From V1-33 sp964523105 (lineage in GTDB: Bacteria; Verrucomicrobiota; Verrucomicrobiia; Verrucomicrobiales; V1-33): a DNA stretch of 64,000 nucleotides. How positions within the stretch are numbered: the first letter of the stretch is position 1; each line of letters opens with the position of its first letter. The notes beneath the pieces were generated by a model. That model did not search any database. It had not been told where the DNA came from and saw only the letters and a list, made by a program, of their open reading frames with translations. Shown one piece after another: positions 8,231 through 21,168 of this stretch. A program made the translations under genes and the position numbers. The stretch lies in NCBI GenBank assembly GCA_964523105.1, contig CAZFZN010000030.1:1-64000 (forward strand), written 5' to 3'.

Positions 8231-8878
8231 TCAGGCATCGACAAATTGAGAGGAAGCCGGCTGCCGTGAGGCGCCGGTTTCTTTTTTGGCAACGAAGCCG
8301 AGCGCACCAAGTTCGGAGGCCAGAGCCTCCATCGGCAGCCCGACGACATTCGTCCACGAACCCCGGACTCCGGCGATGATGCGGTCTCCGTGCTCCTGCG
8401 CCGCGTAGCCTCCAGCCTTGTCGAGAGGATTGATGAGCGTCAGATAATTCTCCCTTTCGGCTTCATTGAGCTGTTTGAACGTCACCTCTGTGACCGACTC
8501 AAAGCACCGTTCGATGCGTTCCGCTTCGCAAATCAGTACTACGGAGGTGCAGACCTGATGGGTTCGTCCGCTTAGCCGGGCGATCATGCGGCGTGCTTCG
8601 TCCATGGATGCCGGTTTGGTCAGTGCACAGTCATCGATGGACACCAGCGTGTCCGCGCCAATCACCAGACGGCCGGGGTGACGGCGGGCGATGAGCCGCG
8701 CCTTGGCCGCAGCATTGGCGGCGGTGAGTTCCCGCAGGCTGGCCCGCTCGTCGTGCACTTCGTCCACATTCGCCGCCATGACTTCAAAGTCGTAGCCGGC
8801 TTCCAGCATCAGTTGGCGGCGTCTCGGTGAGGCGGAGGCAAGAATGAGGGGCGAATCAGAACAAGACAGCGAAGGCAT
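8231..8878 (-). CDS. maf: Maf-family nucleoside triphosphate pyrophosphatase
   Basis: 215 residues from ATG 8878; the longer open frame upstream is rejected because it is not Maf-like. The diagnostic ILASASPRRRQL is at about 12-23, the acidic VIGADTLV (Asp76) follows, and the mid-domain has the family's GRTHQVCTSVVL. The C-terminal half carries DKAGGYAAQEHG and VRGSWTNVVGLP. Maf proteins hydrolyse non-canonical or canonical NTPs to NMP, with roles in nucleotide-pool housecleaning and septum control. The gene is convergent with the Cys-repeat protein. Confidence 0.95.
   Translation of the reverse strand: MPSLSCSDSPLILASASPRRRQLMLEAGYDFEVMAANVDEVHDERASLRELTAANAAAKARLIARRHPGRLVIGADTLVSIDDCALTKPASMDEARRMIARLSGRTHQVCTSVVLICEAERIERCFESVTEVTFKQLNEAERENYLTLINPLDKAGGYAAQEHGDRIIAGVRGSWTNVVGLPMEALASELGALGFVAKKETGASRQPASSQFVDA
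8253..8287 (+). terminator. Rho-independent terminator for the Cys-repeat gene
   Basis: Stem GAAGCCGGC (8253-8261) pairs with GCCGGTTTC (8273-8281), one G-U pair, followed by T6 (8282-8287). It begins 30 bases after the plus-strand stop and lies wholly within the 3' coding end of the minus-strand maf gene, so one segment serves as terminator on one strand and codons on the other. Confidence 0.75.
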
Positions 8879-9255
8879 GGGCTCAGAACCGGCATGCCGG
8901 GCGCCTTTGCAAGGGACGGCAGCCCAATTTCCTCTTAATAATGCGAAATATCTTCTTTTCGCGTAAAGAAAAGTATAAAAAAGTCTGGACGTCCCGGAGA
9001 AATGTGTTAAAACTTCGCTCCAGAATTCACGAGCGCCGCACAGCGCGAATGGTTCTGAGATTTGTTGGTAACGAGGAACAATCCGTCTGGTCTGGTCGCT
9101 GGACGGATACCAAAAGTGGGCCTCCCCGGGCCGGTTTCCTGGGGAGGCTCGCTTCGTTTTCTGCGGGCGTGAATTCGTCGCGGGTATTCTTGCCGTGACC
9201 AGGCGCAGTTCAGCAGCCGGCGGGTTGGCCGGCCTTGCCCCGCGGGGCCGGTAAT
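8879..9255. other. 377-base intergenic region with an AT-rich island
   Basis: No gene is apparent. 8925-9000 is clearly AT-rich against a GC-rich background (contains TCTTAATAATGCG and AAGTATAAAAAAGTC) and may hold the maf promoter region or an unannotated start site. A hairpin at 9120-9148 is listed separately. No tRNA or other RNA fold was recognised. Confidence 0.4.
9120..9148 (-). terminator. Probable terminator hairpin downstream of the DUF3857 gene
   Basis: GCCTCCCC (9120-9127) pairs perfectly with GGGGAGGC (9141-9148) around a 13-base loop. Read on the minus strand it lies about 110 bases beyond the stop of the giant DUF3857 gene and is followed by CCACTTTTGG. The T-run is short, so efficiency is uncertain. 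Confidence 0.4.
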
Positions 9256-13941
<4,686 letters not shown>

Positions 13942-13970
13942 TAAGAGGGTCGGAATTTTACTAGAGCTAA

Positions 13971-13990
13971 TAATTCTGGAAATTATATAC
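13971..13990 (-). promoter_or_regulatory. AT-rich promoter-like element upstream of the giant gene
   Basis: On the minus strand this reads GTATATAATTTCCAGAATTA, starting about 50 bases before ATG 13941, with a perfect TATAAT and a small inverted repeat (ATAATT...AATTAT). No good -35 box is visible at 16-18 bases. Nearly the same TATAATTTCC-A-AATT string precedes the receiver gene at 14851, which suggests a shared promoter or regulator site on either side of the sigma gene. Confidence 0.4.
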
Positions 13991-14032
13991 TCAAGCTCTG
14001 TTCCCGCCACCTTTTTTTCAGCATTGCGAAAC

Positions 14033-14749
14033 TCAGCGGGCCAGTACGGCGATCAAGTACCGCAGTTCTTCATCCACGTCGTCATCGGCCGGAACCGTTT
14101 GCAGAATCTCGGCCTTCACCGCTTCGCGAAAGTTCTGCCTGAGCCGGTGGATGGCGACTTTGACCGCGCTCCCACTTAGCCCCAGCGCCGCAGCGGCGTC
14201 GGCCTGATTCATCTCAGTGCTGTCACCGGTTATCCACGGCTTGAGGTGTTCGAACAGCTTCGACTTTCCCGCTTCACGAAATCTTCCGGCTACGGCATCG
14301 AGCGCGCGGGAAATTACCGTGAGCGCCCACTGACGGTCGAAGGCCCGCTCGCTGTCCAGGGGTTCCGGCGTCGCTTCGTTTGCCAGGGCAGCGGTTTTTT
14401 CGAGAATCACGTGCTGCGCGCCCCCTCCGCGTTTCTCCGCCTGAGCCCGGAGCCGCTCGTCCCGCAGGAAGTGCTTCACCGCTCCGAGCAGGTAGCTGCG
14501 GAACTTCCCCTTCATGGGATCGGCACCGCCCAAACTTCCCCCGCCGAGCAGTCTCCCGAAGAATCCGTGAGCAAGTTCACGCGCGGCATCTTCATCGCGC
14601 CCTTCGCTGCGCAGAAATGCCACCACGGGCGCATAATAAGCCCCGCACAGTTCGCTCATGGCAGCGCCGGCGCGCGAGTCTCCCGCACTGGCGCGCATGA
14701 CCAGCGTCCAGCGGGTGGGGGCGAATTGAGCGGTGCGGGAGACGGGCAT
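14033..14749 (-). CDS. ECF-like RNA polymerase sigma factor
   Basis: 238 residues. Region 2 spans about 15-95 (TRWTLVMRASAGDSRAG, YYAPVVAFLRSEG, ARELAHGFFGRLL) and region 4 covers the C-terminal third (ADAAAALGLSGSAVKVAIHR). The GKFRSYLLGAVKHFLRDE core is typical of the Planctomycetes/Verrucomicrobia sigma group found next to zinc-ribbon kinases. It is clearly paralogous to the sigma factor at 41607-42317. Here the kinase (15367-17622) lies upstream on the same strand, with a receiver gene on the opposite strand between them. No anti-sigma gene is adjacent; control through the kinase is an inference from context. Confidence 0.88.
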   Translation of the reverse strand: MPVSRTAQFAPTRWTLVMRASAGDSRAGAAMSELCGAYYAPVVAFLRSEGRDEDAARELAHGFFGRLLGGGSLGGADPMKGKFRSYLLGAVKHFLRDERLRAQAEKRGGGAQHVILEKTAALANEATPEPLDSERAFDRQWALTVISRALDAVAGRFREAGKSKLFEHLKPWITGDSTEMNQADAAAALGLSGSAVKVAIHRLRQNFREAVKAEILQTVPADDDVDEELRYLIAVLAR

Positions 14750-14828
14750 GGTGCTGCGGGTTTGGCCTCTGCATCGGTCAGTTCGTCAGGCAGGAAGGAG
14801 GCCGCCTCGTTTTCTGCTCAGCGAAGAC

Positions 14829-14856
14829 TTGCCCGATTCACTTAGAGGTGTATAAT
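14829..14856 (+). promoter_or_regulatory. Sigma-70-type promoter of the receiver gene
   Basis: TTGCCC (14829-14834), a 16-base spacer and a perfect TATAAT (14851-14856). The predicted transcript start is only about 13 bases before ATG 14876, giving a very short leader. The -10 box sits in the TATAATTTCC string shared with 13971-13990. Confidence 0.55.
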
Positions 14857-14875
14857 TTCCATAATTCTTGTCCAA

Positions 14876-15304
14876 ATGACCGCTGCAGCTCCATCCAATA
14901 TCTCCGCCGACCTGATCCCTGCGCCGGTCGCAAGGCGCAACGGTCGCATTCTGGTGGTGGATGATGAGCCGTCCATGTGCCGGATGATCGAGAAGATTCT
15001 CCGCTCCGCGGGCTACCAGGACATTATTTTCTCCAGCAACGGGAGTTATGTCCCCTCCCTCGCCCTCAGCGAACGTCCGCAGTTGATCATCATGGATGTT
15101 ATGATGCCAGGCGGAAACGGGTTGCGCGCCCTTCGGGCCTTGAAGAACACGCCGGTCACGGCGGAGATCCCGGTGATCATCACCAGCGGCTTCAATGTCC
15201 CTTCCCACGAGGACTGCCCGCAAACGCAGGCCAATCAGGTGCTGCATAAGCCGTTCAGCACCGAGCAACTGCTGAAAGCTGTGAGCCGGCTGATTCCAGC
15301 GTGA
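14876..15304 (+). CDS. Single-domain response regulator receiver protein
   Basis: 142 residues made of a receiver domain preceded by about 23 residues of unstructured leader. The acidic pair Asp29-Asp30 (ILVVDDEPSM), phosphoacceptor Asp74 (LIIMDVMMPGG), Thr103 region (VIITSGF) and Lys125 (LHKPF) are all present, so it should be phosphorylatable. There is no output domain and no histidine kinase nearby. It sits alone on the plus strand between the Ser/Thr kinase and the ECF sigma gene. CheY-like adaptor behaviour within this signalling block is inferred. Confidence 0.92.
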   Translation: MTAAAPSNISADLIPAPVARRNGRILVVDDEPSMCRMIEKILRSAGYQDIIFSSNGSYVPSLALSERPQLIIMDVMMPGGNGLRALRALKNTPVTAEIPVIITSGFNVPSHEDCPQTQANQVLHKPFSTEQLLKAVSRLIPA

Positions 15305-15366
15305 GTCGCCGGCAACAGTGCCGGTGTAGAAAAGCATCGGGCCGGGAGCCCTCAAGCGGGCGAATC

Positions 15367-17622
15367 TCATGGAGGCGGGGAGTTTGCGATGGGCAGCGGC
15401 TCGCCACTGTTCCGCTGCAATAAAACGCGCAGGCTTTTTCCCTGCACCGAGGCAATTTCCTTCCACTGCCCAAATTCAAGTGCGGGTGCGGCAGCCGGAA
15501 GCTGGCAGACGGTCGGAGAATAGGGGCCGGAACCACGGACAGCGATTATATCATCCGAGTCGTTGAATCGAAAGCCCACCTCTGTCCGGAATTTGTCTTC
15601 GTCACCCATGAGCAGGGTCCTGAGCATCACCCGGCCTCCTTCTGCTTCAGGGCTTGCCAGGGCGCGGGTGATTCGTTGTCCATCCATTTCAAGGCTGATG
15701 ACACTGCCGGGGTGCTCCTGCCAGTTTTCCATCCTCCAGATGATCGTGGTGCCTGCGTCTGTGCGGCTTTCTGAAACCATGACCAGCCCGGGTGATGATT
15801 GATTGCCGCCGGGGTATGTTGAACCCGGCAGCCGCCCGTTGACCAGCCTCACGGCCAGCACGGCACCTCCGGCGGCCAGCAGAATCAGGACGAAGATCAA
15901 GAACCGGCGCGGCGTGTCCTGACGCAGCCGTTTTTCCCCGTTCTCGCGCGGGGCGAACATGGCCATCTGAAAAACGATCAGCCCGCAAAACAGGGCGAGG
16001 ACTCCCGTGGTCTGTGCGGCGGTGACAAGGAACTCCGTCACCTGCAACGCCATCGCATCGGCCGGCCGGGGGGCGTCGGTGATCACGTGCCCGCCGTTGG
16101 CGATATGCCCGATCGCGAGTCCGCCTTCAGCGTTGTAGCCAACGGCCACACCTCCGCGTGCCAGGCCGCCGCACGCTAGACCGCCCGTCGCCGCCAGCAG
16201 TCCCAGGGAAAGCCCGCCAGCCGTCAGTAAACCTCCCGCCATGCCGCCCACCGCAATGACACCCGTGGCCATGCCTCCCAGCGCGAGCACTCCGTGCGCG
16301 CGTCCGCCGATGGCCACGAAGCCGCGCGCCACCGGCCCGAGGGCGAGAATGCCCCGGGCCACGCGCTGTTCGCCCGTTATGGGATCGGGGCCATTCACGA
16401 TGTGCCAAAGCGGATAACCAAAAAGGGAGCGGCGCGAGCGCGACTCACTTTGCCAGCGCGCCCGTCCCTGCGACGGCACCGGCTGCGGGCGCCGGCGCCT
16501 CCCGCCCGGCCACATGCCCGCCAGCACGCCCAGCGCGGCACAGACAAAAACCATCACCGCCGGGGTCAGGCCGATGGATCTCATGCCCGGCACCACTGCG
16601 GAGGCGGGAATGCCCACGCCCGCGAGGGCCGTCAGGACATGCAGGAGGCGCTTGATGCCGTGCTGCTCATCCCCCTCATCGCCGGACGGCGCGACCGCGG
16701 GCGGGGTTGTCAGGCCGCTGCCCGCGCCCTCCACCTGGGTTTTCATTTCGCCGGCGCTTTGCTGGCGGCGTTCCCGTTCCTTTTCCAGGGCGCGCATCAC
16801 CACGGCATCGACGCTTTCACCCACCGCAGACTTTTGTGAGGGCGCAGCAAAGCGCCCCAGCGGCAGCTCGCCCGTCAGCATTTCATAGAACACGACGCCG
16901 AGTGAATAAATGTCCGCGCGATGATCCACCGTCGCCGGTTTCTCCACCTGCTCCGGCGCCATGTAGGCCGCCGTGCCGAGTTGCGCGCCGCTCAGCGTCA
17001 GGCCCGATGCCTGATCGCCCGCCAGTTTGGCGATGCCGAAATCCGCGAGCTTCGGCTGCCCTTTGCGATCCAGGAGAATGTTCTCCGGCTTGATGTCACG
17101 GTGCAGTACTCCGTGATCGTGCGCGAACTGCAGCGCCTCACAAATCCGCGGCACCAGCAGCATGGCCTGCTCCGGCCTGATGCCCGCCTGCATGGCCTGG
17201 CGCAGGTTCACGCCGTCCACGTACTCCATGAGCAGGAAGTAAAATCCCCCGCTTTCGCCAAAGTCGAACACGGTGACGATGTGCGGATGATTCAGTTTCG
17301 CGAGCGCGCGGGCCTCGCGGGTGAAGCGCTCGGCAAATCCGGGCTGGGCGGCGAGATGCGGCGGCAAAATCTTCAGCGCCACCACGCGGTCCAGCCGGGG
17401 CTGTCGCGCTTTGAACACGACACCCATACCGCCCTGACCGATAATCTCCAGCACCTCCAGGTCGGGAAACGCGGCGGCGACCTCATCGCGCGAGGCAAAA
17501 CCGGCCGGCGGCATGACGACGGTCGGCTGCATGACACCGCGCAGGGCGCAGGAGGGGCAAATCCCGCCGGGGGCATCGGCGGGGATCGGATTTCGGCAAG
17601 CCGGGCAGAGTGTGGTATTCAT
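15367..17622 (-). CDS. Membrane Ser/Thr protein kinase with zinc ribbon and Gly-rich decapeptide repeats
   Basis: 751 residues from ATG 17622 (MNTTLCPACR); upstream in-frame codons are rejected. An N-terminal zinc ribbon (Cys6, 9, 22, 25) precedes a complete Hanks-type kinase: Gly loop GQGGMG (62-67), Lys84, HRD 174-176, DFG 194-196 and GTAAYMAPEQ. After the kinase come hydrophobic segments (AVMVFVCAALGVLAGMW), then about 90 residues of GG-x-A-xx-G-(V/L)-x-A repeats, two more TM helices and an extracytoplasmic tail of about 150 residues. It is a likely transmembrane sensor kinase. It is paralogous in its first 300 residues to the kinase at 42327-44756 and is upstream of its own ECF sigma gene. 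Confidence 0.9.
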   Translation of the reverse strand: MNTTLCPACRNPIPADAPGGICPSCALRGVMQPTVVMPPAGFASRDEVAAAFPDLEVLEIIGQGGMGVVFKARQPRLDRVVALKILPPHLAAQPGFAERFTREARALAKLNHPHIVTVFDFGESGGFYFLLMEYVDGVNLRQAMQAGIRPEQAMLLVPRICEALQFAHDHGVLHRDIKPENILLDRKGQPKLADFGIAKLAGDQASGLTLSGAQLGTAAYMAPEQVEKPATVDHRADIYSLGVVFYEMLTGELPLGRFAAPSQKSAVGESVDAVVMRALEKERERRQQSAGEMKTQVEGAGSGLTTPPAVAPSGDEGDEQHGIKRLLHVLTALAGVGIPASAVVPGMRSIGLTPAVMVFVCAALGVLAGMWPGGRRRRPQPVPSQGRARWQSESRSRRSLFGYPLWHIVNGPDPITGEQRVARGILALGPVARGFVAIGGRAHGVLALGGMATGVIAVGGMAGGLLTAGGLSLGLLAATGGLACGGLARGGVAVGYNAEGGLAIGHIANGGHVITDAPRPADAMALQVTEFLVTAAQTTGVLALFCGLIVFQMAMFAPRENGEKRLRQDTPRRFLIFVLILLAAGGAVLAVRLVNGRLPGSTYPGGNQSSPGLVMVSESRTDAGTTIIWRMENWQEHPGSVISLEMDGQRITRALASPEAEGGRVMLRTLLMGDEDKFRTEVGFRFNDSDDIIAVRGSGPYSPTVCQLPAAAPALEFGQWKEIASVQGKSLRVLLQRNSGEPLPIANSPPP

Positions 17623-17705
17623 GGCACCGGATTCCTGAGGAGCCGGCGGAGCGAGGTTACACAATTTCCGCATCTGCCGAACCATTCGTTTTGCGAAAAA
17701 AATGA

Positions 17706-17743
17706 GGGAGCGGCATGCACCCATTGCTGCCGCTCCCCTTTTT
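17706..17743 (+). terminator. Strong terminator-like hairpin in the kinase/fabH divergent region
   Basis: GGGAGCGGCA (17706-17715) pairs perfectly with TGCCGCTCCC (17728-17737), 12-base loop, followed by C and T5. A second small hairpin (CTGCCT...AGGCAG) follows at once. On the plus strand no gene ends upstream, so it either attenuates transcription toward fabH or ends a short unannotated RNA starting in the divergent region. Confidence 0.55.
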
Positions 17744-17986
17744 GATTCTGCCTCCCCTTAAAAGGCAGAAATTGGATGGTCTTGCGACCTCGCAGTTCCT
17801 ATAGCCGGGATGGCGGCTCCGCGCTACTTCCCGCGGGCAACGATTCCGTCACGCGGAGCGCGCGGGATTTCTGACGGGCGGGAAAACTCTTGCAGCCCCG
17901 GGCAAACCGCACTCCCGGTGACGCTCCGTCTTTCCGCCCGCTGCCATCACATGAGTCATTCGCTGCCTGACACTGTTCCCTGCGTC

Positions 17987-18970
17987 ATGAAAATCGCCGG
18001 CACGGGCAGTTACGTTCCCGACCGCGTTCTGTCCAATGCCGACCTGGAAAAAATGGTGGACACGACCGACGAATGGATCACCTCGCGCACCGGGATCAAG
18101 GAACGGCGGATCGCCGCGCCGGAGGAAGCCACCAGTCACATGGCCACCAAAGCCGCGCAGCGCGCCATGGAAGCCGCCGGCATCACGGCCCAGGACATCG
18201 ATCTGATCATCGTCGCCACCATTTCTGCGGACACATTCTTCCCGTCCACCGCCTGCCATGTGCAGCGGAACCTCGGGGCGGTCAAAGCGGTGGCCTTCGA
18301 TGTCAGCGCCGCCTGCGCCGGGTTTCTCTACGCGATGCAGATCGCGCGGCATTTCATCAACAGCGGCAACCGGCGCATCGCTCTCATCATCGGGGCCGAC
18401 AAACTCAGCGGCATCACCAACTGGACGGACCGCAATACCTGCGTGCTCTTCGGCGACGGAGCCGGAGCCGCGGTCCTGACAGCCAAGAGCAAGGACGACC
18501 CCGACCCCGGCGGGCTGCTCAGCAGCATCCTCGCCAGCGACGGGCGGCTCACGGACATCCTTTCCGTGCCGGGCGGCGGCAGCGCCATTCCCATCACCCC
18601 TGACAATGCGCACCTGCGGCTCAATACCATCCACATGCAGGGCCGGGAAGTCTTCAAGGCCGCCGTCAAGAACACCTGCGAGGCCTGTGAAGCCGCCATC
18701 GCCCGCGCCGGCCTCACGGCGAAGGATATCGCCCTGCTGATTCCCCATCAGGCGAACATTCGTATCGTGGACGCCATCCGGGAGCGACTCGGCCTTCCGC
18801 CGGAGCGGGCCTTTCTCAATTTGCACAAGTACGGCAACACCAGCGGGGCCGCCATCGCCATCGCGCTCGATGAAGCCGTGCGCAGCGGGGCCGTGAAAAA
18901 AGGCGACAACATCCTGCTCGTGGCATTCGGTGCGGGTTTTGCATGGGCCGCCAGCGTGATCCGCTGGTAG
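17987..18970 (+). CDS. fabH: Beta-ketoacyl-ACP synthase III
   Basis: 327 residues from ATG 17987 (MKIAGTGSYVPD); an ATG at 17951 would add 12 residues. All KAS III signatures are present: catalytic Cys110 in FDVSAACAGF, His254 in LIPHQANIRI, Asn284 in KYGNTSGAA, and the Gly-rich C-terminus LLVAFGAGFAWA. It condenses acetyl-CoA (or a branched acyl-CoA) with malonyl-ACP to start fatty acid synthesis. No other fab gene is adjacent. The roughly 360-base upstream region shared with the divergent kinase contains a terminator-like hairpin that may modulate its expression. Confidence 0.95.
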   Translation: MKIAGTGSYVPDRVLSNADLEKMVDTTDEWITSRTGIKERRIAAPEEATSHMATKAAQRAMEAAGITAQDIDLIIVATISADTFFPSTACHVQRNLGAVKAVAFDVSAACAGFLYAMQIARHFINSGNRRIALIIGADKLSGITNWTDRNTCVLFGDGAGAAVLTAKSKDDPDPGGLLSSILASDGRLTDILSVPGGGSAIPITPDNAHLRLNTIHMQGREVFKAAVKNTCEACEAAIARAGLTAKDIALLIPHQANIRIVDAIRERLGLPPERAFLNLHKYGNTSGAAIAIALDEAVRSGAVKKGDNILLVAFGAGFAWAASVIRW

Positions 18971-19059
18971 CGGGGGAATTTCTCCCCAAAACACCAGGGA
19001 ACCCGGGCGGCGTCTGCGTCGTTGCGTTCCGGAGTTCCGCCTCCAAATTGCCGATTGCC

Positions 19060-19869
19060 ATGATCCGCCCATTATTCATCACCACATGCCTGGGCTTTCT
19101 GCCGCTGCTGGTTCCAGCCGGCGTGCAGGCGCAGTTCCCCGGCGAGGCTCCGAAGCCGCCCGCGCCCGCCCGGGAGCCCGTCGACCCCGCGAAGGCCATT
19201 CAGCGCATCGAAGGCGACCGCTTCAAGCTCGGCGCCATCGAATTCAATCAAAAGACCCGCGAGATCAAATTCCCCGGCAAAGTGAACATGAAAGAGGGGC
19301 CGCTCGAATACGTCCTCGTGCATGAAAGCGGCAAGGTGCATGAGTCCCTCCTCAGCACCGCCGTCCGGCCCACCGAACTCAATATCGTGCTCCTGCTGCT
19401 GAACTGGAAAAAGAGCGAGGCCTTCTTCGATTTCTCCCAGCCCGAACGCGGCGGTGTGCCGGTAAAGGACGCCAGGAATCCCCCCGCATCACAGATCGAA
19501 ATGCATGTCACATGGAAGGACGGGAGCGGCAAGGAACAAACCTGCCGCGTGGAAAACTGGATGCATCAACTCGAAAAACGCGCCAAAGTCAGCGAAGGAC
19601 CGTTCATCTACACCGGCTCCATCGTCATGCCGGAAGGGAATTTCCTCGCAGAGGACACCGGCAGCATCATGGCGCTTTACGTGGATCCAGGCTCCATGAT
19701 CAACAATCCCCGGGGAGGAAACGACCTCGACGATGTCTGGATTCCCGACCCCGGCGCTCCTGACAAAGACACTCCGGTCACGATCCTCCTCAAGCCTGTC
19801 CCCGAGGCTGCGCCGGAAAAAAAGCCGGAGGCCGCGCCCGCGGCGGAGACCAAGTCAAAAAAACGCTGA
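19060..19869 (+). CDS. Secreted YdjY-domain protein
   Basis: 269 residues from ATG 19060, signal peptide about 1-23 (ending GVQA). A Pro-rich linker leads into a YdjY-like domain: IKFPGKVNMKEGPLEYVLVH, HESLLSTAVRPTELNIVLLL and the later GNFLAEDTGSIMALYVDP. A Lys/Glu/Pro/Ala tail closes the protein. The YdjY family has no established biochemical function. It ends 50 bases before the squalene-oxidase-repeat protein, which in turn lies close to the PQQ-like propeller, so 19060-22404 looks like an operon of three exported proteins. Confidence 0.75.
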   Translation: MIRPLFITTCLGFLPLLVPAGVQAQFPGEAPKPPAPAREPVDPAKAIQRIEGDRFKLGAIEFNQKTREIKFPGKVNMKEGPLEYVLVHESGKVHESLLSTAVRPTELNIVLLLLNWKKSEAFFDFSQPERGGVPVKDARNPPASQIEMHVTWKDGSGKEQTCRVENWMHQLEKRAKVSEGPFIYTGSIVMPEGNFLAEDTGSIMALYVDPGSMINNPRGGNDLDDVWIPDPGAPDKDTPVTILLKPVPEAAPEKKPEAAPAAETKSKKR

Positions 19870-19919
19870 ACCAGCCCGGCGCTCCGTGCGCTCTGATTCA
19901 TGACACTTCCAGCCATCCC

Positions 19920-21095
19920 ATGAAACGCAAATCACTCCTCACACTCCTCGCCGCGCTGGCCTGCGGTGTTTTCGCCCGGCCCGCTGCGGCGCAGACCGCC
20001 GATGAGTCGCTCCGCAATGAAGTCCAGGCATCCATCGACAAAGGCCTCGGTTTTCTGCTCTCGAAGCAGGACCCCGCCACTGGTGCCTTCGGCTCCGCCG
20101 ACCATCCCGCCTTCACCGCACTCGCCCTCATGGCGATCATGGGGGATCCGCAGTCCGGTTCGAAGGAGAAGTCAGCGGCCGCCGCGGCGAAAGGTTACGC
20201 GTTTCTGCTCTCCTGCCAAAAGCCCGACGGCGGGATCTACCAGGTCAATCTGCCCAACTACAACACCAGCCTCGCCGTGACCGCCCTCACCATGGCCGGC
20301 CCCGCGGAGAAATACAAGGACGCCGTCCTCAAAGCACGCCGCTTCATCATTGGCGTTCAGACCGATGCAGACGAGGCCGGCAAAGCGGACAACCCGCTCG
20401 ACGGCGGCATCGGCTATGGAAATAAAAGCACCACCGGCCGTCCCAGCAGCGACATGAGCAACACGCACTTCGCGCTCGAAGCCCTCTATCACGCCCGCCG
20501 CTACCTGCAGGACGAACCCGGCGCCAAAGACGAGCCGCAACTCAATTACGCCGCCGCCATCGATTTCGTCAGCCGCTGCCAAAATCTGTCGGCGACCAAT
20601 AAATCCAGCTGGGTCAGCGACGATCCGGTGAACAAAGGCGGGTTCATTTACAAACCGGGCGAGACCAAAGTCGCCCAGCCGGAAAGTTCCGGCGACGGCA
20701 AAGTCCCGCTGCGCAGTTACGGCAGCATGGGCTACGCCGGACTGCTCAGTTTTATCTATGCAGACCTGAGTCCGAAGGATCAGCGTTTCACCGCCGTCAG
20801 AGAGTGGCTCGCCAAAAATTACAGTGTGGAGGAAAATCCCGGAATCGGGGCGGAGGGGCTCTTTTATTACTATCACACGATGGCCAAGTGCCTCAACACC
20901 GCGGGCATCGACTTCATCGAGACTCCCGGCGGCAAGCAGTTCAACTGGCGCGCCGATCTCTCCAAAAAGCTCTTCAACCTGCAAAAGGCCGACGGTTCGT
21001 GGGCCAATGAAAACGGGCGGTGGATGGAGAAGGATGAGGTGCTGGTGACCGCCTACGCCGTGCTCGCGCTCGAGCACATCATCCGGCGGCTCTGA
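19920..21095 (+). CDS. Secreted protein with prenyltransferase/squalene-oxidase repeats
   Basis: 391 residues, signal peptide 1-24 (ending AAAQ). The body is an alpha-alpha toroid of repeats of the terpene-cyclase type, seen as FLLSKQDPATGAFGS, FLLSCQKPDGGIYQ, FNLQKADGSWANENG and similar QxxDG(G/S)W-like boxes. The catalytic DxDD of squalene-hopene cyclases is not visible, so a cyclase function is unlikely. In Verrucomicrobia and Planctomycetes such exported proteins are common and uncharacterised. It is the middle gene of the 19060-22404 run. Confidence 0.8.
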   Translation: MKRKSLLTLLAALACGVFARPAAAQTADESLRNEVQASIDKGLGFLLSKQDPATGAFGSADHPAFTALALMAIMGDPQSGSKEKSAAAAAKGYAFLLSCQKPDGGIYQVNLPNYNTSLAVTALTMAGPAEKYKDAVLKARRFIIGVQTDADEAGKADNPLDGGIGYGNKSTTGRPSSDMSNTHFALEALYHARRYLQDEPGAKDEPQLNYAAAIDFVSRCQNLSATNKSSWVSDDPVNKGGFIYKPGETKVAQPESSGDGKVPLRSYGSMGYAGLLSFIYADLSPKDQRFTAVREWLAKNYSVEENPGIGAEGLFYYYHTMAKCLNTAGIDFIETPGGKQFNWRADLSKKLFNLQKADGSWANENGRWMEKDEVLVTAYAVLALEHIIRRL

Positions 21096-21168
21096 GGCGG
21101 GCCGGGAGCCCCGCTTACGCGGAAAATTGCTGGCGGCGCGCGCCGCGGCCGTGACATACTGCCGCGCC

